A stretch of DNA of 64,000 bases from an uncultured beta proteobacterium (GCA_903830985.1 CAIKVZ010000189.1:1-64000); one strand, 5' to 3'. Positions 27,318 to 37,252 are shown, numbered from the stretch's first letter. Numbers and translations: made by a program. Notes: generated from the sequence alone by a model not told the origin.

Positions 27318-27411
27318 GGTGTGAAATTATCCACGCTAAGCGTCACGCTTATGCGGTTATCGCGGTCAGTTATGCTCGACCCACCCTCCCCACTCTCAGC
27401 CTGGATCCAAG

Positions 27412-27879
27412 ATGCAAAATATTGTCAACAAAGTCATGTCCTTGGCGGGCGCACTGGCCCTGGGATTCGCGTGCGTCACGGCTCAGGCCGGCAGTTCCTC
27501 GGCGTCCAGCGCCGCGTCGGATTCCGTGGGCAGCTCCTCGACCTCGATCCAGAAGTCCAGCGACAGCTCTTCCGCCAAGAACAAGGTGGCGCAGGGCGAA
27601 TACACCCTCATTGAAATGACCGCCGTCGCGCAGCAGCCCGACATGCTGCGCCTGCGTTTGCAGGCCACAGCGCAACAGACCGAGGAATTCTTCCTGCTGC
27701 TGCCGCGCCAGGCCGTGGCGCGCGCCCAATTGACCGCCGGCGACAAGGTGCTGGCGCAGCAACGCGCCTATGGCATGGCCTTCGCCGCCGTGACCGCGCA
27801 AGGCGCCGCCAGCCCCTTTTTCCTGGTGCTCGACGACGCCTGGTACCGTGAACTGGACAGCCGTCCGGTGGCCATCTGA
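27412..27879 (+). CDS. Exported hypothetical protein
   Basis: Signal peptide MSLAGALALGFACVTAQA, Ser-rich segment, globular C-terminal part; tightly upstream of the DUF2145 gene. Confidence 0.65.
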   Translation: MQNIVNKVMSLAGALALGFACVTAQAGSSSASSAASDSVGSSSTSIQKSSDSSSAKNKVAQGEYTLIEMTAVAQQPDMLRLRLQATAQQTEEFFLLLPRQAVARAQLTAGDKVLAQQRAYGMAFAAVTAQGAASPFFLVLDDAWYRELDSRPVAI

Positions 27880-28864
27880 TCCTGGCTTTGGTTCGCACTT
27901 GACCAGGCTCAGGGCGCTGTCATGCGCCCTGCTCTTCTGCGCGCTAGCGGCGTTTCTGGCGCTGCCGGTGCAGGCCACTTCGCTGCGCTACTGCGACGCC
28001 CACTCGGAAGTCGACACGGCGACACAAGACCGCTTGATCCAGGTCGCCGCTCTGGTGAAAAGCGAGCTGGAACGCTCCGGCCAGAGCGTGGCGCTGGTGG
28101 CACGCTCCGGGCTGGCACTGGCGCGCTTTGACCAGCGCTACTCGCACGCGGGCGTCAGCCTCAAGGCCAGCGCCAACGCGCCTTGGTCGGTGCGCCAGCT
28201 GTATTACGCCTGCGACGAACAGCGCCCACGCATCTTTGACCAGGGCATGTCGGGCTTCGTGCTGGGCGTGCACGACCCGGCCGAAGGCTACGTCTCCATC
28301 GTGTTCTTTCCCCCAGCCGAAGCCGCCGCACTGCAGCGCGCTGCGCTCGACGACCGGCGCGCGCTGCAACTGCTGGGCGCCAGCTACAGCGCCAACGCCT
28401 ACGCCTTCAGCCAGCGCTACCAGAACTGCAATCAATGGTTGGCGGAGTTGCTGGCCAGTGCCTGGAATGTGCAGGCGCAGCAGGAGGACGTGCGCGCCCA
28501 GGCCCAGCAATGGTTGCGCGAACAGGACTACAGTCCGAGCGTGATCCAACTGGGCTGGAGACCCCTGCTGTGGCTGGCTGACATGGTGTTCTGGCTGCAC
28601 AGCGACGACCATCCCGCCGAGGATCTGGCCGCTGCGCAATTTCGTGTCAGCATGCCCGCCTCCATCGAGGCCTTTGTGCACCGCCGCTCACCGGAAGCGA
28701 CACATATTGAGCTGTGCTACACAGCAAAACAGCTAGTGCTGCGCCGCGGCTGGCAGCCCATCGAGCCGGGCTGTATCGCGCAAGCCGGTGACGAAGTGAC
28801 CCAGCTGGCCGATGCCGGCGTGTTGGCGACCAGGCCCAAGTCGAATCGAGCTGATTTGCGATAG
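27848..28864 (+). CDS. DUF2145 domain-containing protein
   Basis: LRYCDAHSEVDTATQDRLIQVAALVKSELERSGQSVALVARSGL ... YSHAGVSLKA; a TTG at 27899 in front of a clean signal peptide is an alternative start. Confidence 0.82.
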   Translation: MNWTAVRWPSDPGFGSHLTRLRALSCALLFCALAAFLALPVQATSLRYCDAHSEVDTATQDRLIQVAALVKSELERSGQSVALVARSGLALARFDQRYSHAGVSLKASANAPWSVRQLYYACDEQRPRIFDQGMSGFVLGVHDPAEGYVSIVFFPPAEAAALQRAALDDRRALQLLGASYSANAYAFSQRYQNCNQWLAELLASAWNVQAQQEDVRAQAQQWLREQDYSPSVIQLGWRPLLWLADMVFWLHSDDHPAEDLAAAQFRVSMPASIEAFVHRRSPEATHIELCYTAKQLVLRRGWQPIEPGCIAQAGDEVTQLADAGVLATRPKSNRADLR

Positions 28865-28888
28865 CTCGCGCGCCCAGCGCGTGGAGGG

Positions 28889-28981
28889 TGCGCTGCGCAG
28901 ACTGACTGGTGAGTAGCCAGCGCATGCCTGGGCATGCGGAGCAGTGGAGTACTGCCCCGACGCATTTGATCACTGCGTGAT
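28889..28981. repeat. Cluster of five short inverted repeats/hairpins downstream of the DUF2145 gene
   Basis: TGCG-CTG-CGCA (28889-28899), CTGG-N7-CCAG (28906-28920), CGCATGCC-TG-GGCATGCG (28921-28938), GCAGT-N5-ACTGC (28941-28955), ATCAC-TGC-GTGAT (28969-28981). Confidence 0.5.
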
Positions 28982-29013
28982 TGCAGGACCCGACCCAATA
29001 CCTGCCCAGCGGT

Positions 29014-29316
29014 TTATGGCTTGTCGGCAATCCCGAGCTTTTCCCGGGCCGAGGCCATGACTGGTTCAGCATCGTGGAGCACATAGCCTTTTTCGAGCAT
29101 CCGCGTCATATATTGTTTGTTATACAGAAATGAAACAATCAACTGCCAAAAGCCAAATGTAAACAAGGTGATGACCAGATGAAGCACCGCTATTCCAAGC
29201 TCTCCGCGAATCAGTGGAACCCACCAACCGAAAAACAAGTAAGTCCAACTAAATCCAAAATACCCTTTCTTGATCAATCCATTCACCGGATGCTGAAGCA
29301 TTACTTTAGTTGCCAT
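29014..29316 (-). CDS. Small membrane protein, HrgC-like
   Basis: LQHPVNGLIKKGYFGFSWTYLFFGWWVPLIRGELGIAVLHLVITLFTFGFWQLIVSFLYNKQYMTRMLEKGY; located in a locally AT-richer segment. Confidence 0.6.
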   Translation of the reverse strand: MATKVMLQHPVNGLIKKGYFGFSWTYLFFGWWVPLIRGELGIAVLHLVITLFTFGFWQLIVSFLYNKQYMTRMLEKGYVLHDAEPVMASAREKLGIADKP

Positions 29317-29647
29317 TTAATATTTTCCCTGAATTTTTATTGCTGACGGCTTTATTGAATTGCTGTACATCACTTCAAGTTGCCAGGCCGACCGTCCTGG
29401 CGCTGATGCGGACATTTTTTCTACGCTGCCTTTTTGAATTTAACAGCAAAGGGTTTCTTGCGCCATTACCCCTTGGGGCAAATATCGCGCTTGAGAAGTC
29501 ATTATTTTCGGGACTCGCACAATTAAAGGGGGATATCGGGAGAATGGCGTGCCTGACCATGCCACCGCCAATTTGGATGTGTGAGACGTCTGGCGGCGCT
29601 TTTCAAGCTTCCGGGGCCGATGACCTCCAACTGCAGCGCACTGAATG

Positions 29648-31441
29648 CTATTTCCCCCAGCTATCGCGCAGACCCGTGGCCCGGTTGAACACCAGCTTGC
29701 CCGGCGCATGGTCCTGGTTGTCGGCGACAAAGTAACCATGGCGCTCGAACTGGAACTTGTCGTCGGCTGTCGCCTTCGCCAATGAGGGCTCGACAAAGGC
29801 GGTGACGACCTTCAGGCTGTCGGGATTCAGGCTCTCAAGAAAGTCCTTGCCGCCGGCATCGGGCTGGGGGTCGGAGAACAAGCGGTCGTACAGGCGCACC
29901 TCGGCACACACTGCGTCGGCCACGGCGACCCAGGTGATCACGCCCTTGACCTTGACCGCGTCGCTGCCCGGCGTGCCGCTCTTGGTGTCGGGCAGCAGTC
30001 TGGCCTGCACTTCGGTGACCTGTCCGCCGGCGTCCTTGACGCAGCCGGTGCATTCGATCACGTGGCCGTATTTCAGCCTTGTCTTGTTGCCCGGAAACAG
30101 GCGGAAAAATCCCTTGGGTGGCGCCTCCTCGAAGTCGCCGCGCTCGATCCAGACTTCCCGTCCGATCACGAACTGACGCTTGCCGAGTTCGGGCAGGTGC
30201 GGGTGCACGGGCGCCGAGCAACTGTCGACAAAGTTGGCCCCCATGAGCTCGTCCCAATTGGTCAGCACCAGCTTCACCGGGTCCAGCACGGCCATGGCTC
30301 TTGGTGCGCTCACGTCCAGGGTTTCGCGCAGACAGCCTTCGAGCGTGCTGTAGTCGATCCAGGAGTCGCTCTTGGTGACGCCGATACGCTCGGCAAACAG
30401 CTGTATCGCCTCGGGCGTGTAGCCGCGCCGGCGCAGGCCCACGATGGTCGGCATGCGCGGGTCGTCCCAGCCGTTGACGCGTTGCTCGTTCACCAGCGCT
30501 GCCAGTTTGCGCTTGCTGGTGATGACGTAGGTCAGGTTCAGCCGAGCGAACTCGTACTGGTGCGGGTGCGGCTGGGCCAGCAGCCCGCCTTCGCACAGGC
30601 GGTCCAGCAGCCAGTCGTAAAACGGGCGCTGGTCCTCGAACTCCAGCGTGCAGATGCTGTGCGTGATCTGCTCCAGCGCGTCCTCGATCGGGTGCGCAAA
30701 GGTGTACATCGGGTAGATGCACCACTTGTCGCCGGTGTTGTGGTGCGTGGCGCGGCGGATGCGGTAGATGGCCGGGTCGCGCAGGTTGATGTTCGGGCTG
30801 GCCATGTCGATCCTGGAGCGCAGCACCATGGCGCCGTCCTCGTGCCGGCCGTCGCGCATCTCGCGAAAGCGCGCCAGGTTCTCGGCCGGGGTGCGACCCC
30901 TGAAGGGGCTGTCCACGCCAGGCTTGCCGAAGTCGCCGCGGTTCAGGCGTATGTCTTCGGCACTTTGCTCGTCCACATAGGCGTGACCGGCCTCGATCAA
31001 GGCCTCGGCGGCGCGGTACATGAAGTCGAAGTAGTCGCTGGCCTGGTACAGGTGACTCGTGCCGTGGGCCTGCCAGTCAAAGCCCAGCCAGCGCACCGTG
31101 TCCTTGATCGAGGTGACGTACTCCAGGTCTTCCTTCTCGGGGTTGGTGTCGTCAAAGCGCAGGTGGCACACGCCGCCATAGTCGCGCGCCAGGCCAAAGT
31201 TCAGGCAAATGCTCTTGGCGTGGCCCACATGCAGGTAGCCGTTGGGCTCGGGCGGAAAACGCGTGCGGATCTTGGCCGGATCCGGCGTCCCCTGAGCGTG
31301 GTGCGCGGCGTCGCCGGGGCTGCCTGCCCAGCGGCGCTGGGCGTAGGTGCCGTCCTCGAGGTCGTGCTCGATGATCTGGCGCAGGAAGTTGCTGGGCTTG
31401 GATGCGGGGCTGTCGGGGGTCGTGGGGGTGGGTGCGCTCAT
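29648..31441 (-). CDS. glnS: Glutamine--tRNA ligase
   Basis: TRFPPEPNGYLHVGHAKSICLNFGLA; DDTNPEKE; C-terminal FQFERHGYFVADNQDHAPGKLVFNRATGLRDSW. Confidence 0.97.
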   Translation of the reverse strand: MSAPTPTTPDSPASKPSNFLRQIIEHDLEDGTYAQRRWAGSPGDAAHHAQGTPDPAKIRTRFPPEPNGYLHVGHAKSICLNFGLARDYGGVCHLRFDDTNPEKEDLEYVTSIKDTVRWLGFDWQAHGTSHLYQASDYFDFMYRAAEALIEAGHAYVDEQSAEDIRLNRGDFGKPGVDSPFRGRTPAENLARFREMRDGRHEDGAMVLRSRIDMASPNINLRDPAIYRIRRATHHNTGDKWCIYPMYTFAHPIEDALEQITHSICTLEFEDQRPFYDWLLDRLCEGGLLAQPHPHQYEFARLNLTYVITSKRKLAALVNEQRVNGWDDPRMPTIVGLRRRGYTPEAIQLFAERIGVTKSDSWIDYSTLEGCLRETLDVSAPRAMAVLDPVKLVLTNWDELMGANFVDSCSAPVHPHLPELGKRQFVIGREVWIERGDFEEAPPKGFFRLFPGNKTRLKYGHVIECTGCVKDAGGQVTEVQARLLPDTKSGTPGSDAVKVKGVITWVAVADAVCAEVRLYDRLFSDPQPDAGGKDFLESLNPDSLKVVTAFVEPSLAKATADDKFQFERHGYFVADNQDHAPGKLVFNRATGLRDSWGK

Positions 31442-31614
31442 GGCTTAATTTTAGGCGGGCCCGCGCTTCGCGCTCGCGACAGCATCTCACACCGCCCCCG
31501 ACACAGTTGGCGCCACCCGGCGGCAGCCTGTCTCAGACCTGCTGCGCTCCCGCGACAGCCTGAATAAAGTTCGCCCCAGTGCCAACCCCTTCACGCTTTT
31601 TTAAGGAATTTCAC

Positions 31615-32256
31615 ATGTCCACACACACCCCCCGCAGACTGGCCCTGGCCATCGTGCTGGCCCTCAGCGCCAGCGCCTGGGCCGCGCCCGATGCGCAATT
31701 CCAGGCCGCTTTCGAGCAGTTCCAGCAGGCCTCGCAGGGAAACGACAGCGCCACTGCGTCCGCTGCCGATGCGTTTGACGCCTTGCTCAAGACCGAGCCC
31801 GACAATCCTGTGCTCATGGCGTACAAGGGTGCCGCCACTGCCATGAAGGCCAGGACCAGTTGGCTGCCCTGGAAAAAGATGGGCTACGCCGAAGACGGAA
31901 CGGCGTTGCAGGACAAGGCACTGGCGCTGCTCACAGCGGCGCACAGCGCGCCGCTGCAGCACGGTGTTCCGGCGGTGCTGGAGGTTCGCTTTGTTGCGGC
32001 CAGCACCTTCCTTGCGGTACCTGGCTTCATGAACCGCAATGCCCGCGGCGCCAAGCTGCTGCAGGAAGTGCTGTCCAGCCCCTTGTTTGACGCCAGCCCC
32101 CTGGGTTTTCGTGGCGGCGTCTGGATCAAAGCCGCCAGCGTCGCCGCCAAGGACCAGCACCCCGACGAGGCGCGCAAATACCTGAAGCAGGTCATAGATT
32201 CCAACGCGCCCCAGAGCGCTGCCGCGCAAGCGCAACTCGCCAAGCTCGCATCATGA
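31615..32256 (+). CDS. Exported hypothetical protein with TPR-like helical character, first gene of the Lol-like cluster
   Basis: Signal peptide LALAIVLALSASAWA; helical repeats; ATGA overlap with the next gene; start re-set to ATG 31615. Confidence 0.7.
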   Translation: MSTHTPRRLALAIVLALSASAWAAPDAQFQAAFEQFQQASQGNDSATASAADAFDALLKTEPDNPVLMAYKGAATAMKARTSWLPWKKMGYAEDGTALQDKALALLTAAHSAPLQHGVPAVLEVRFVAASTFLAVPGFMNRNARGAKLLQEVLSSPLFDASPLGFRGGVWIKAASVAAKDQHPDEARKYLKQVIDSNAPQSAAAQAQLAKLAS

Positions 32257-32939
32257 GCCGCAGCCCCCATCCTGCCGTGATCGAACTGCACGGCGTGCAC
32301 AAGACCTACCGCCTCGGCGCGCACGTTGTCCCTGCGCTGCAAGGCATTGACCTGTCGGTGCAGCGCGGCGAGCTGCTGGCGCTGACCGGGCCTTCGGGCA
32401 GCGGCAAGAGCACCATCCTGAACCTGTGCGGACTCATCGACACGCCGGACTCGGGCCAGATCGTGCTCGGCGGGCGCGAGGTCAACGGCCTGAACGAGGT
32501 GCAGCGCACACTGTTGCGCCGCGACGCCCTGGGCTTTGTCTTTCAGAGCTTCAACCTGGTGCCGGTGATGACGGTGGCCGAGAACGTGGACTACCCGCTG
32601 TTCATCGCCGGCGTGCCTGCGGCCGAGCGGCGCGAACGCGTGGCCGCACAGCTCGCCGCCGTGGGCCTGCTGGAGCACGCGCAGCACCGGCCCGACGCGC
32701 TCTCGGGCGGGCAGCGCCAGCGCGTGGCGATTGCGCGCGCGCTGGTGAAGCGTCCCAGGCTGGTGATTGCCGACGAGCCCACGGCCAGCCTGGACTCGCA
32801 CACCGCGAATCAGGTGCTGGAGCTGATGCGCGAACTCGGTCACGCCGAGGGTGCGGCCTTTGTCATTGCCACGCACGACAGCCGATTGACCAACCGCTGC
32901 GACCGAGTGCTGGCCTTGCTGGACGGGAGACTCCAATGA
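32253..32939 (+). CDS. ABC transporter ATP-binding protein (LolD/MacB-like)
   Basis: [45 protein letters not shown] overlaps both sides. Confidence 0.92.
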   Translation: MSRSPHPAVIELHGVHKTYRLGAHVVPALQGIDLSVQRGELLALTGPSGSGKSTILNLCGLIDTPDSGQIVLGGREVNGLNEVQRTLLRRDALGFVFQSFNLVPVMTVAENVDYPLFIAGVPAAERRERVAAQLAAVGLLEHAQHRPDALSGGQRQRVAIARALVKRPRLVIADEPTASLDSHTANQVLELMRELGHAEGAAFVIATHDSRLTNRCDRVLALLDGRLQ

Positions 32940-34165
32940 AGATTGACGTTAACTTCATGTGGCTGAAATTCGCACTGCAAAACACCTTGCGCAACCGGCG
33001 CCGCTCGCTGGTCACGGTGTCCATTGCGGCGCTCGGCACGGCCGGCATTCTGCTGGCCGGCGGCTTTGCGCTGTTCACCTACGAGTCGCTGGCCGAAGCC
33101 GCGGCGCGCGACTCGGGCCATCTGGTGCTGGGCCAGCCGGACCACTTTGCTAAGGACGAAGAAACGCCGCTGCAGCATGGCCTGGACCAGGCCGCAGACC
33201 TGCGCACCCAGTTGCTACTCGACCCCGCAGTGCGCGCCGTGCTGCCGCGTGTCGAGTTCAGCGGGCTCATCAGCAACGGCGACAAGTCCATCGTGATGAT
33301 CGGCCTGGGCGTGGAACCCGACAGCGAATTCTCGGTGAAAGGGCCCTTCCTCACGGTCAAGCAGGGCGGGGTCCTGGCCAGCGACGCGAAAGGGCCCGAG
33401 GTGATGCTGGGCGAGGCGCTGGCGCGCAACCTCAAGGCCAAACCCGGCAGCAGCCTGACCCTGCTGGCCAGCACCACCGACGGCGCCCTCAACGCGCTGG
33501 ACGTGAGGGTCAAGGCGGTGTTTGCCACCGGCACGCCGGAGATCGACAAGCGGCTCGTCTACACCGACATCGCCACCGCGCAAAAGCTGCTGCACACGCA
33601 GCGCGTCAGCAGCCTGGGCATCTTCCTGGCACGCATGGATCTGACCACGCCTACCCAAGCGCGGCTCGCCGCCGCGTACCCGAAGCTTGCGCTGCAGACC
33701 TGGGAAGACCAGGCCTTCTTCTACAAGTCGGTGCGCGACCTGTACAACCGCATCTTCGGCGCGCTGGGTCTGATCATCGGCGTGATCGTGGTGTTCGTCG
33801 TGACCAACGCCATGTCCATGGCGATCATCGAACGCACGCGCGAAATCGGCACGCTGCGCGCCCTGGGCACTCTGCCGGGCCAGCTGCTCACCACGCTCTC
33901 GCTCGAAGGCATGGTGCTGGGCGGCGTGGGGGCGCTGGCCGGTTCGCTCATTGCCCTGGCGGTGTCGGTGTTCCTGCTGATCGTTCCGGTGGAGATGCCG
34001 CCGCCGCCCGGGCGCTCGGTCGGCTACCCGCTGAACATCAGCATCGAACCGACGCTGTACCTGGCCACCCTCGCCTGCATGATCGCCCTGACCATGGCCG
34101 CCTCGGCCTGGGTGGCACGCAGAACCGTGCACATGCCCGTCGTTGATGCCTTGGCCCACACATGA
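32936..34165 (+). CDS. ABC transporter permease (FtsX/LolE-like)
   Basis: LKFALQNTLRNRRRSLVTVSIAALGTAGILLAGGFALF; C-terminal FtsX-like TM block with TREIGTLRALGTLPGQ; start re-set from 32426 to 32936. Confidence 0.9.
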   Translation: MKIDVNFMWLKFALQNTLRNRRRSLVTVSIAALGTAGILLAGGFALFTYESLAEAAARDSGHLVLGQPDHFAKDEETPLQHGLDQAADLRTQLLLDPAVRAVLPRVEFSGLISNGDKSIVMIGLGVEPDSEFSVKGPFLTVKQGGVLASDAKGPEVMLGEALARNLKAKPGSSLTLLASTTDGALNALDVRVKAVFATGTPEIDKRLVYTDIATAQKLLHTQRVSSLGIFLARMDLTTPTQARLAAAYPKLALQTWEDQAFFYKSVRDLYNRIFGALGLIIGVIVVFVVTNAMSMAIIERTREIGTLRALGTLPGQLLTTLSLEGMVLGGVGALAGSLIALAVSVFLLIVPVEMPPPPGRSVGYPLNISIEPTLYLATLACMIALTMAASAWVARRTVHMPVVDALAHT

Positions 34166-34932
34166 GAAATCAGTCCATGAAAACCCTTCAATTCATCACC
34201 AGCGCCCTCCTCGCTTCCTGGACATTCGCCGCCCCGGCCCAGGACGTTACCGCGCTGCTCAAGGCCACCGACAAGTTCCGCATGAGCGCCGAGAACCTGC
34301 AGGTGCAGACGCAGATCAACGTGCTCAATGCCGACGGAACGCCCGACAAGGAACGCCGCTACACCGTCTTTACCCAGGCGAAGCGTCAGTCGCTGGTGCT
34401 GATGCAAAGCCCGGCGGAAAAAGGGCAGAAGGTGCTGATGCTGGGCGACGACTTCTGGCTGCTCATGCCAGACAGCCAGCGCCCCTTGCGCATCACACCG
34501 ATGCAAAAGCTGTTGGGCGACGCGTCCACGGGTGACATCGCCACCATGAGCTGGGCCGAGGATTACAGCGGCAAGATCGTTGGCGAGGAACCCTGCGACG
34601 CCGACGCTAGCCCCAAGCGAACCTGCCTGCACCTGAGCCTGGCCGCCATCCGCAAGGGCGTGAGCTACCAGCGCATCGAGCTGTGGGTCGGCAGGACGCG
34701 ACACGAACCGGTGCGTGCCGAGCTGTATGTGCTGTCCGACAAACTGGCCAAGCAGGCGCGCTTTGTGATGGACAAGCCCGCCGCCCCGACCATGGTCGTC
34801 GAGATGGTGCTGAGCGACCAGTTGAGCAACCACAAGACCACGCATGTGCGCTACCTGTCGCGCCGCGAGCGTCAGGTGCCGCCCGAGTGGCTCAATCCCA
34901 TGTTCCTGGTGCGCAACCCGCCGCTGGAGTAA
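34162..34932 (+). CDS. Outer membrane lipoprotein-sorting-like (LolA-like) periplasmic protein
   Basis: Signal peptide SALLASWTFAAPAQ; VTALLKATDKFRMSAENLQVQTQINV ... SPAEKGQKVLMLGDDFWLLMPDSQRPLRITPMQKLLGDASTGDIATMSWAEDYS. Confidence 0.82.
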   Translation: MRNQSMKTLQFITSALLASWTFAAPAQDVTALLKATDKFRMSAENLQVQTQINVLNADGTPDKERRYTVFTQAKRQSLVLMQSPAEKGQKVLMLGDDFWLLMPDSQRPLRITPMQKLLGDASTGDIATMSWAEDYSGKIVGEEPCDADASPKRTCLHLSLAAIRKGVSYQRIELWVGRTRHEPVRAELYVLSDKLAKQARFVMDKPAAPTMVVEMVLSDQLSNHKTTHVRYLSRRERQVPPEWLNPMFLVRNPPLE

Positions 34933-34935
34933 TCC

Positions 34936-36165
34936 ATGCTTCGTCTCACGATGACCGCAACGCTCCTGCTCCACGCCCTGGGTGCGGCGGCACAGACCGG
35001 CGACGCCAGCCTCCCCCTGAGCGGCCAAGTCCGGCTGCAATGGGATCAGCGCCAAGCCAGCGAGGCCGGCCCGCTGGCTCAGGCAAACGCCCTGGTTCCC
35101 GGCACGGCGGCCCTGCCGGGAACGGGCGCAACGCTGGAGGCCGAACTGCGCAGCAGCGGGCGCGGTTGGAACGCCAGCGCCACGCTGCAGCAGCAAGCCC
35201 GGGGCAGCCGTGCCTGGTTGAATGAAGGGGTGGCGACGCACGACGCCGGCAGTTGGCAGTTCAGCGCCGGCAAAAAAATCGTCGCCTGGGACGTGGGCTA
35301 CGCCTTTCGACCCAACGACGTGGTGCAGCAGGAAGAGCGCCGCACGCTGATCTCGACCCTGGCCGAGGGGCGCCCGGTACTGATGGCCGAACACTTCGAC
35401 GCCGACACGGCCTGGTCCTGGGTCTGGGTAAATCCCACTCAGCCGCATTCCGAGCCCGGAGCCAAGGAGCCGGCACTGGCAGCACGCGTCTACCGGCGCC
35501 AGGGTGCCGTGGACTGGCACGGCTTTGCCCGCCTGGGGGCGCACACCGGCGCCAGCGTCGGTGCGGCGCTGGCCTGGGTCGCAAGCGACGCCATGGAATT
35601 GCACGCCTCAGGCCGGGCCATGGTGCGCGCCGACAGCAGGGCCATCGACCCGGCCGCCGCCGGCCTGGTGCGCAGCGACCCCTGGCAGGCCACCACGCTG
35701 CGCAGTGTCAAGCAGGCGCTGATCGGCGCCACCTGGACACACCAGAGCCAGCTCAGCCTGCTGGTGGAAGCCTGGTGGGACGGCACGGCGCTGTCCGACG
35801 CGCAGTGGGACGCCTGGCACGGGCGCAACGCCAGCCTGACGGCCTTGCCGGCCAGGGGTTTGCCCGTTGGCGCCGTGGCCGGCAATCTGGCTTGGCAGGG
35901 TGATGCCTTCAGCGCATCGTCCAGCCTGCGCCGCAGCAACCTCTACCTGCGCCTGAGCTGGGAAAAGGATGGCTGGCAACCCGCGCTGGACCTGCTGTAC
36001 CAACCTGCCGACGGCGGACGCTTGTTGACTGCGGCACTGCTGCACAAGGGGGACCGTGTCCAGTGGCAGGGAGGTTGGCGCAGCAGCGCCGGCCCCGACC
36101 AAGCCGTGCTGATGCAGTTGCCGGTGCGCCGCCAGGGCTACGTCGTGGCGACCTGGGCGTTTTGA
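34936..36165 (+). CDS. Predicted outer-membrane beta-barrel protein, last gene of the Lol-like cluster
   Basis: Signal peptide TATLLLHALGAAAQ; alternating amphipathic strands; C-terminal YVVATWAF ending in Phe (BAM beta-signal-like); begins 3 bp after the preceding gene. Confidence 0.65.
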   Translation: MLRLTMTATLLLHALGAAAQTGDASLPLSGQVRLQWDQRQASEAGPLAQANALVPGTAALPGTGATLEAELRSSGRGWNASATLQQQARGSRAWLNEGVATHDAGSWQFSAGKKIVAWDVGYAFRPNDVVQQEERRTLISTLAEGRPVLMAEHFDADTAWSWVWVNPTQPHSEPGAKEPALAARVYRRQGAVDWHGFARLGAHTGASVGAALAWVASDAMELHASGRAMVRADSRAIDPAAAGLVRSDPWQATTLRSVKQALIGATWTHQSQLSLLVEAWWDGTALSDAQWDAWHGRNASLTALPARGLPVGAVAGNLAWQGDAFSASSSLRRSNLYLRLSWEKDGWQPALDLLYQPADGGRLLTAALLHKGDRVQWQGGWRSSAGPDQAVLMQLPVRRQGYVVATWAF

Positions 36166-36169
36166 AAGT

Positions 36170-37252
36170 CTATCGACCCGCCAGACCCTGTACCGCCTGG
36201 AACAACGCTGCCCGGGCCTGGTCAATGATTTGCCGCTTCCAGGCATCGGTGTCGGTGTAGAACACCGCCAGGAACTCCTGCTTGATCTGCCGGGCCAGCG
36301 TGGCGTCAGTCTGGGGGTGCAATTGCAGCCATTGCTCGGCGCGCAGCGCCAGCAGCAAACGCTCCATGGGAACGGTGCCGTATTCCAGCGCAATACCGGT
36401 GTACTCGGCCTGCGGGCACTCCTGGTAGATGGCGTTCCACATCAGCCCCGTGAGCAGGGCCGAGGTGGAACTGCCGTCGTAGATCGACGTCACCTTCGTG
36501 GCGCCGCCGCTGTCCCACCAGCTTCTGGCGCGCTGCAGCGCCACCGGGTCATCGGCGCAGGCGCAGATGCGCTCGCCCACGCCGCTGGGGCCCAGACCGG
36601 TGTGCAGGTCGATCCAGGCGATGCGTTGGGCCCGTGTCCCGTAATCGCGCAGCACCTGGCGCAGGGTCAGGTTGCTCCAGGTCGGCTCCTTGCCGCCAAA
36701 AAACAGTCCGCAGGGAAACTCGTGCTGGCCTTTGGTCACCACGGCCTGCAGCTTGGGCGTGGCGGCAGCCAGCGCGGCCTCGTTGGCGACGCTTGGTGGC
36801 CACTGTTCGGGCAGTACCAGCTTGTGCACCTCTCGGTAGGCCTCGTTCAGCGGCAGCGGTCCGGAAAAATCCTGGAAGTTGCGGTTGATATCGACGTTCT
36901 CGTGGGTCACGCGCCGAATGTGCGAAAAACCGAAAGGGTTCAGGGCGTGGATGTACAGCACCGCCACGCCGTTATCGCGTGCGTGTTCCAGCCAGGGACC
37001 ATCGTGCAAGGCATGGACCTGCACACCGCTGCCGCAATAGCCCTCGGCGCCGTGGCAGGCGCTGCTGACGATGAGCAGATGCTGCGCATCGCTTGACCCG
37101 ACCAGGGCCAGATCCATGGCCAGATCCTCTCCATCGCGCCCGCGCAGCGGGTGCGCATGCGACTCGATGCGTGCCCCGGCGCGGCTGGCCGCGGCCAGGA
37201 ATTGGCTGCGCGCGCTGGCGTAGCTCGGTGCAAAAGCGTTGGTGATGTTCAT
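36170..37252 (-). CDS. DUF2817 domain protein (M14-like carboxypeptidase)
   Basis: [58 protein letters not shown] 37252. Confidence 0.9.
   Translation of the reverse strand: MNITNAFAPSYASARSQFLAAASRAGARIESHAHPLRGRDGEDLAMDLALVGSSDAQHLLIVSSACHGAEGYCGSGVQVHALHDGPWLEHARDNGVAVLYIHALNPFGFSHIRRVTHENVDINRNFQDFSGPLPLNEAYREVHKLVLPEQWPPSVANEAALAAATPKLQAVVTKGQHEFPCGLFFGGKEPTWSNLTLRQVLRDYGTRAQRIAWIDLHTGLGPSGVGERICACADDPVALQRARSWWDSGGATKVTSIYDGSSTSALLTGLMWNAIYQECPQAEYTGIALEYGTVPMERLLLALRAEQWLQLHPQTDATLARQIKQEFLAVFYTDTDAWKRQIIDQARAALFQAVQGLAGR

Noticed and set aside
29310-29735. 141-aa ORF in the AT-richer segment upstream of the glnS stop
   Set aside because: Runs into the glnS 3' end on the other strand and lacks recognisable features; not called as a gene.
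30062-31567. 501-aa ORF antisense to glnS
   Set aside because: Shadow ORF; composition atypical and glnS is unambiguous on the other strand.
32426-32935. N-terminal extension of the FtsX-like permease ORF
   Set aside because: It is the wrong frame of the ATPase gene; the permease starts at ATG 32936 with an ATGA overlap.
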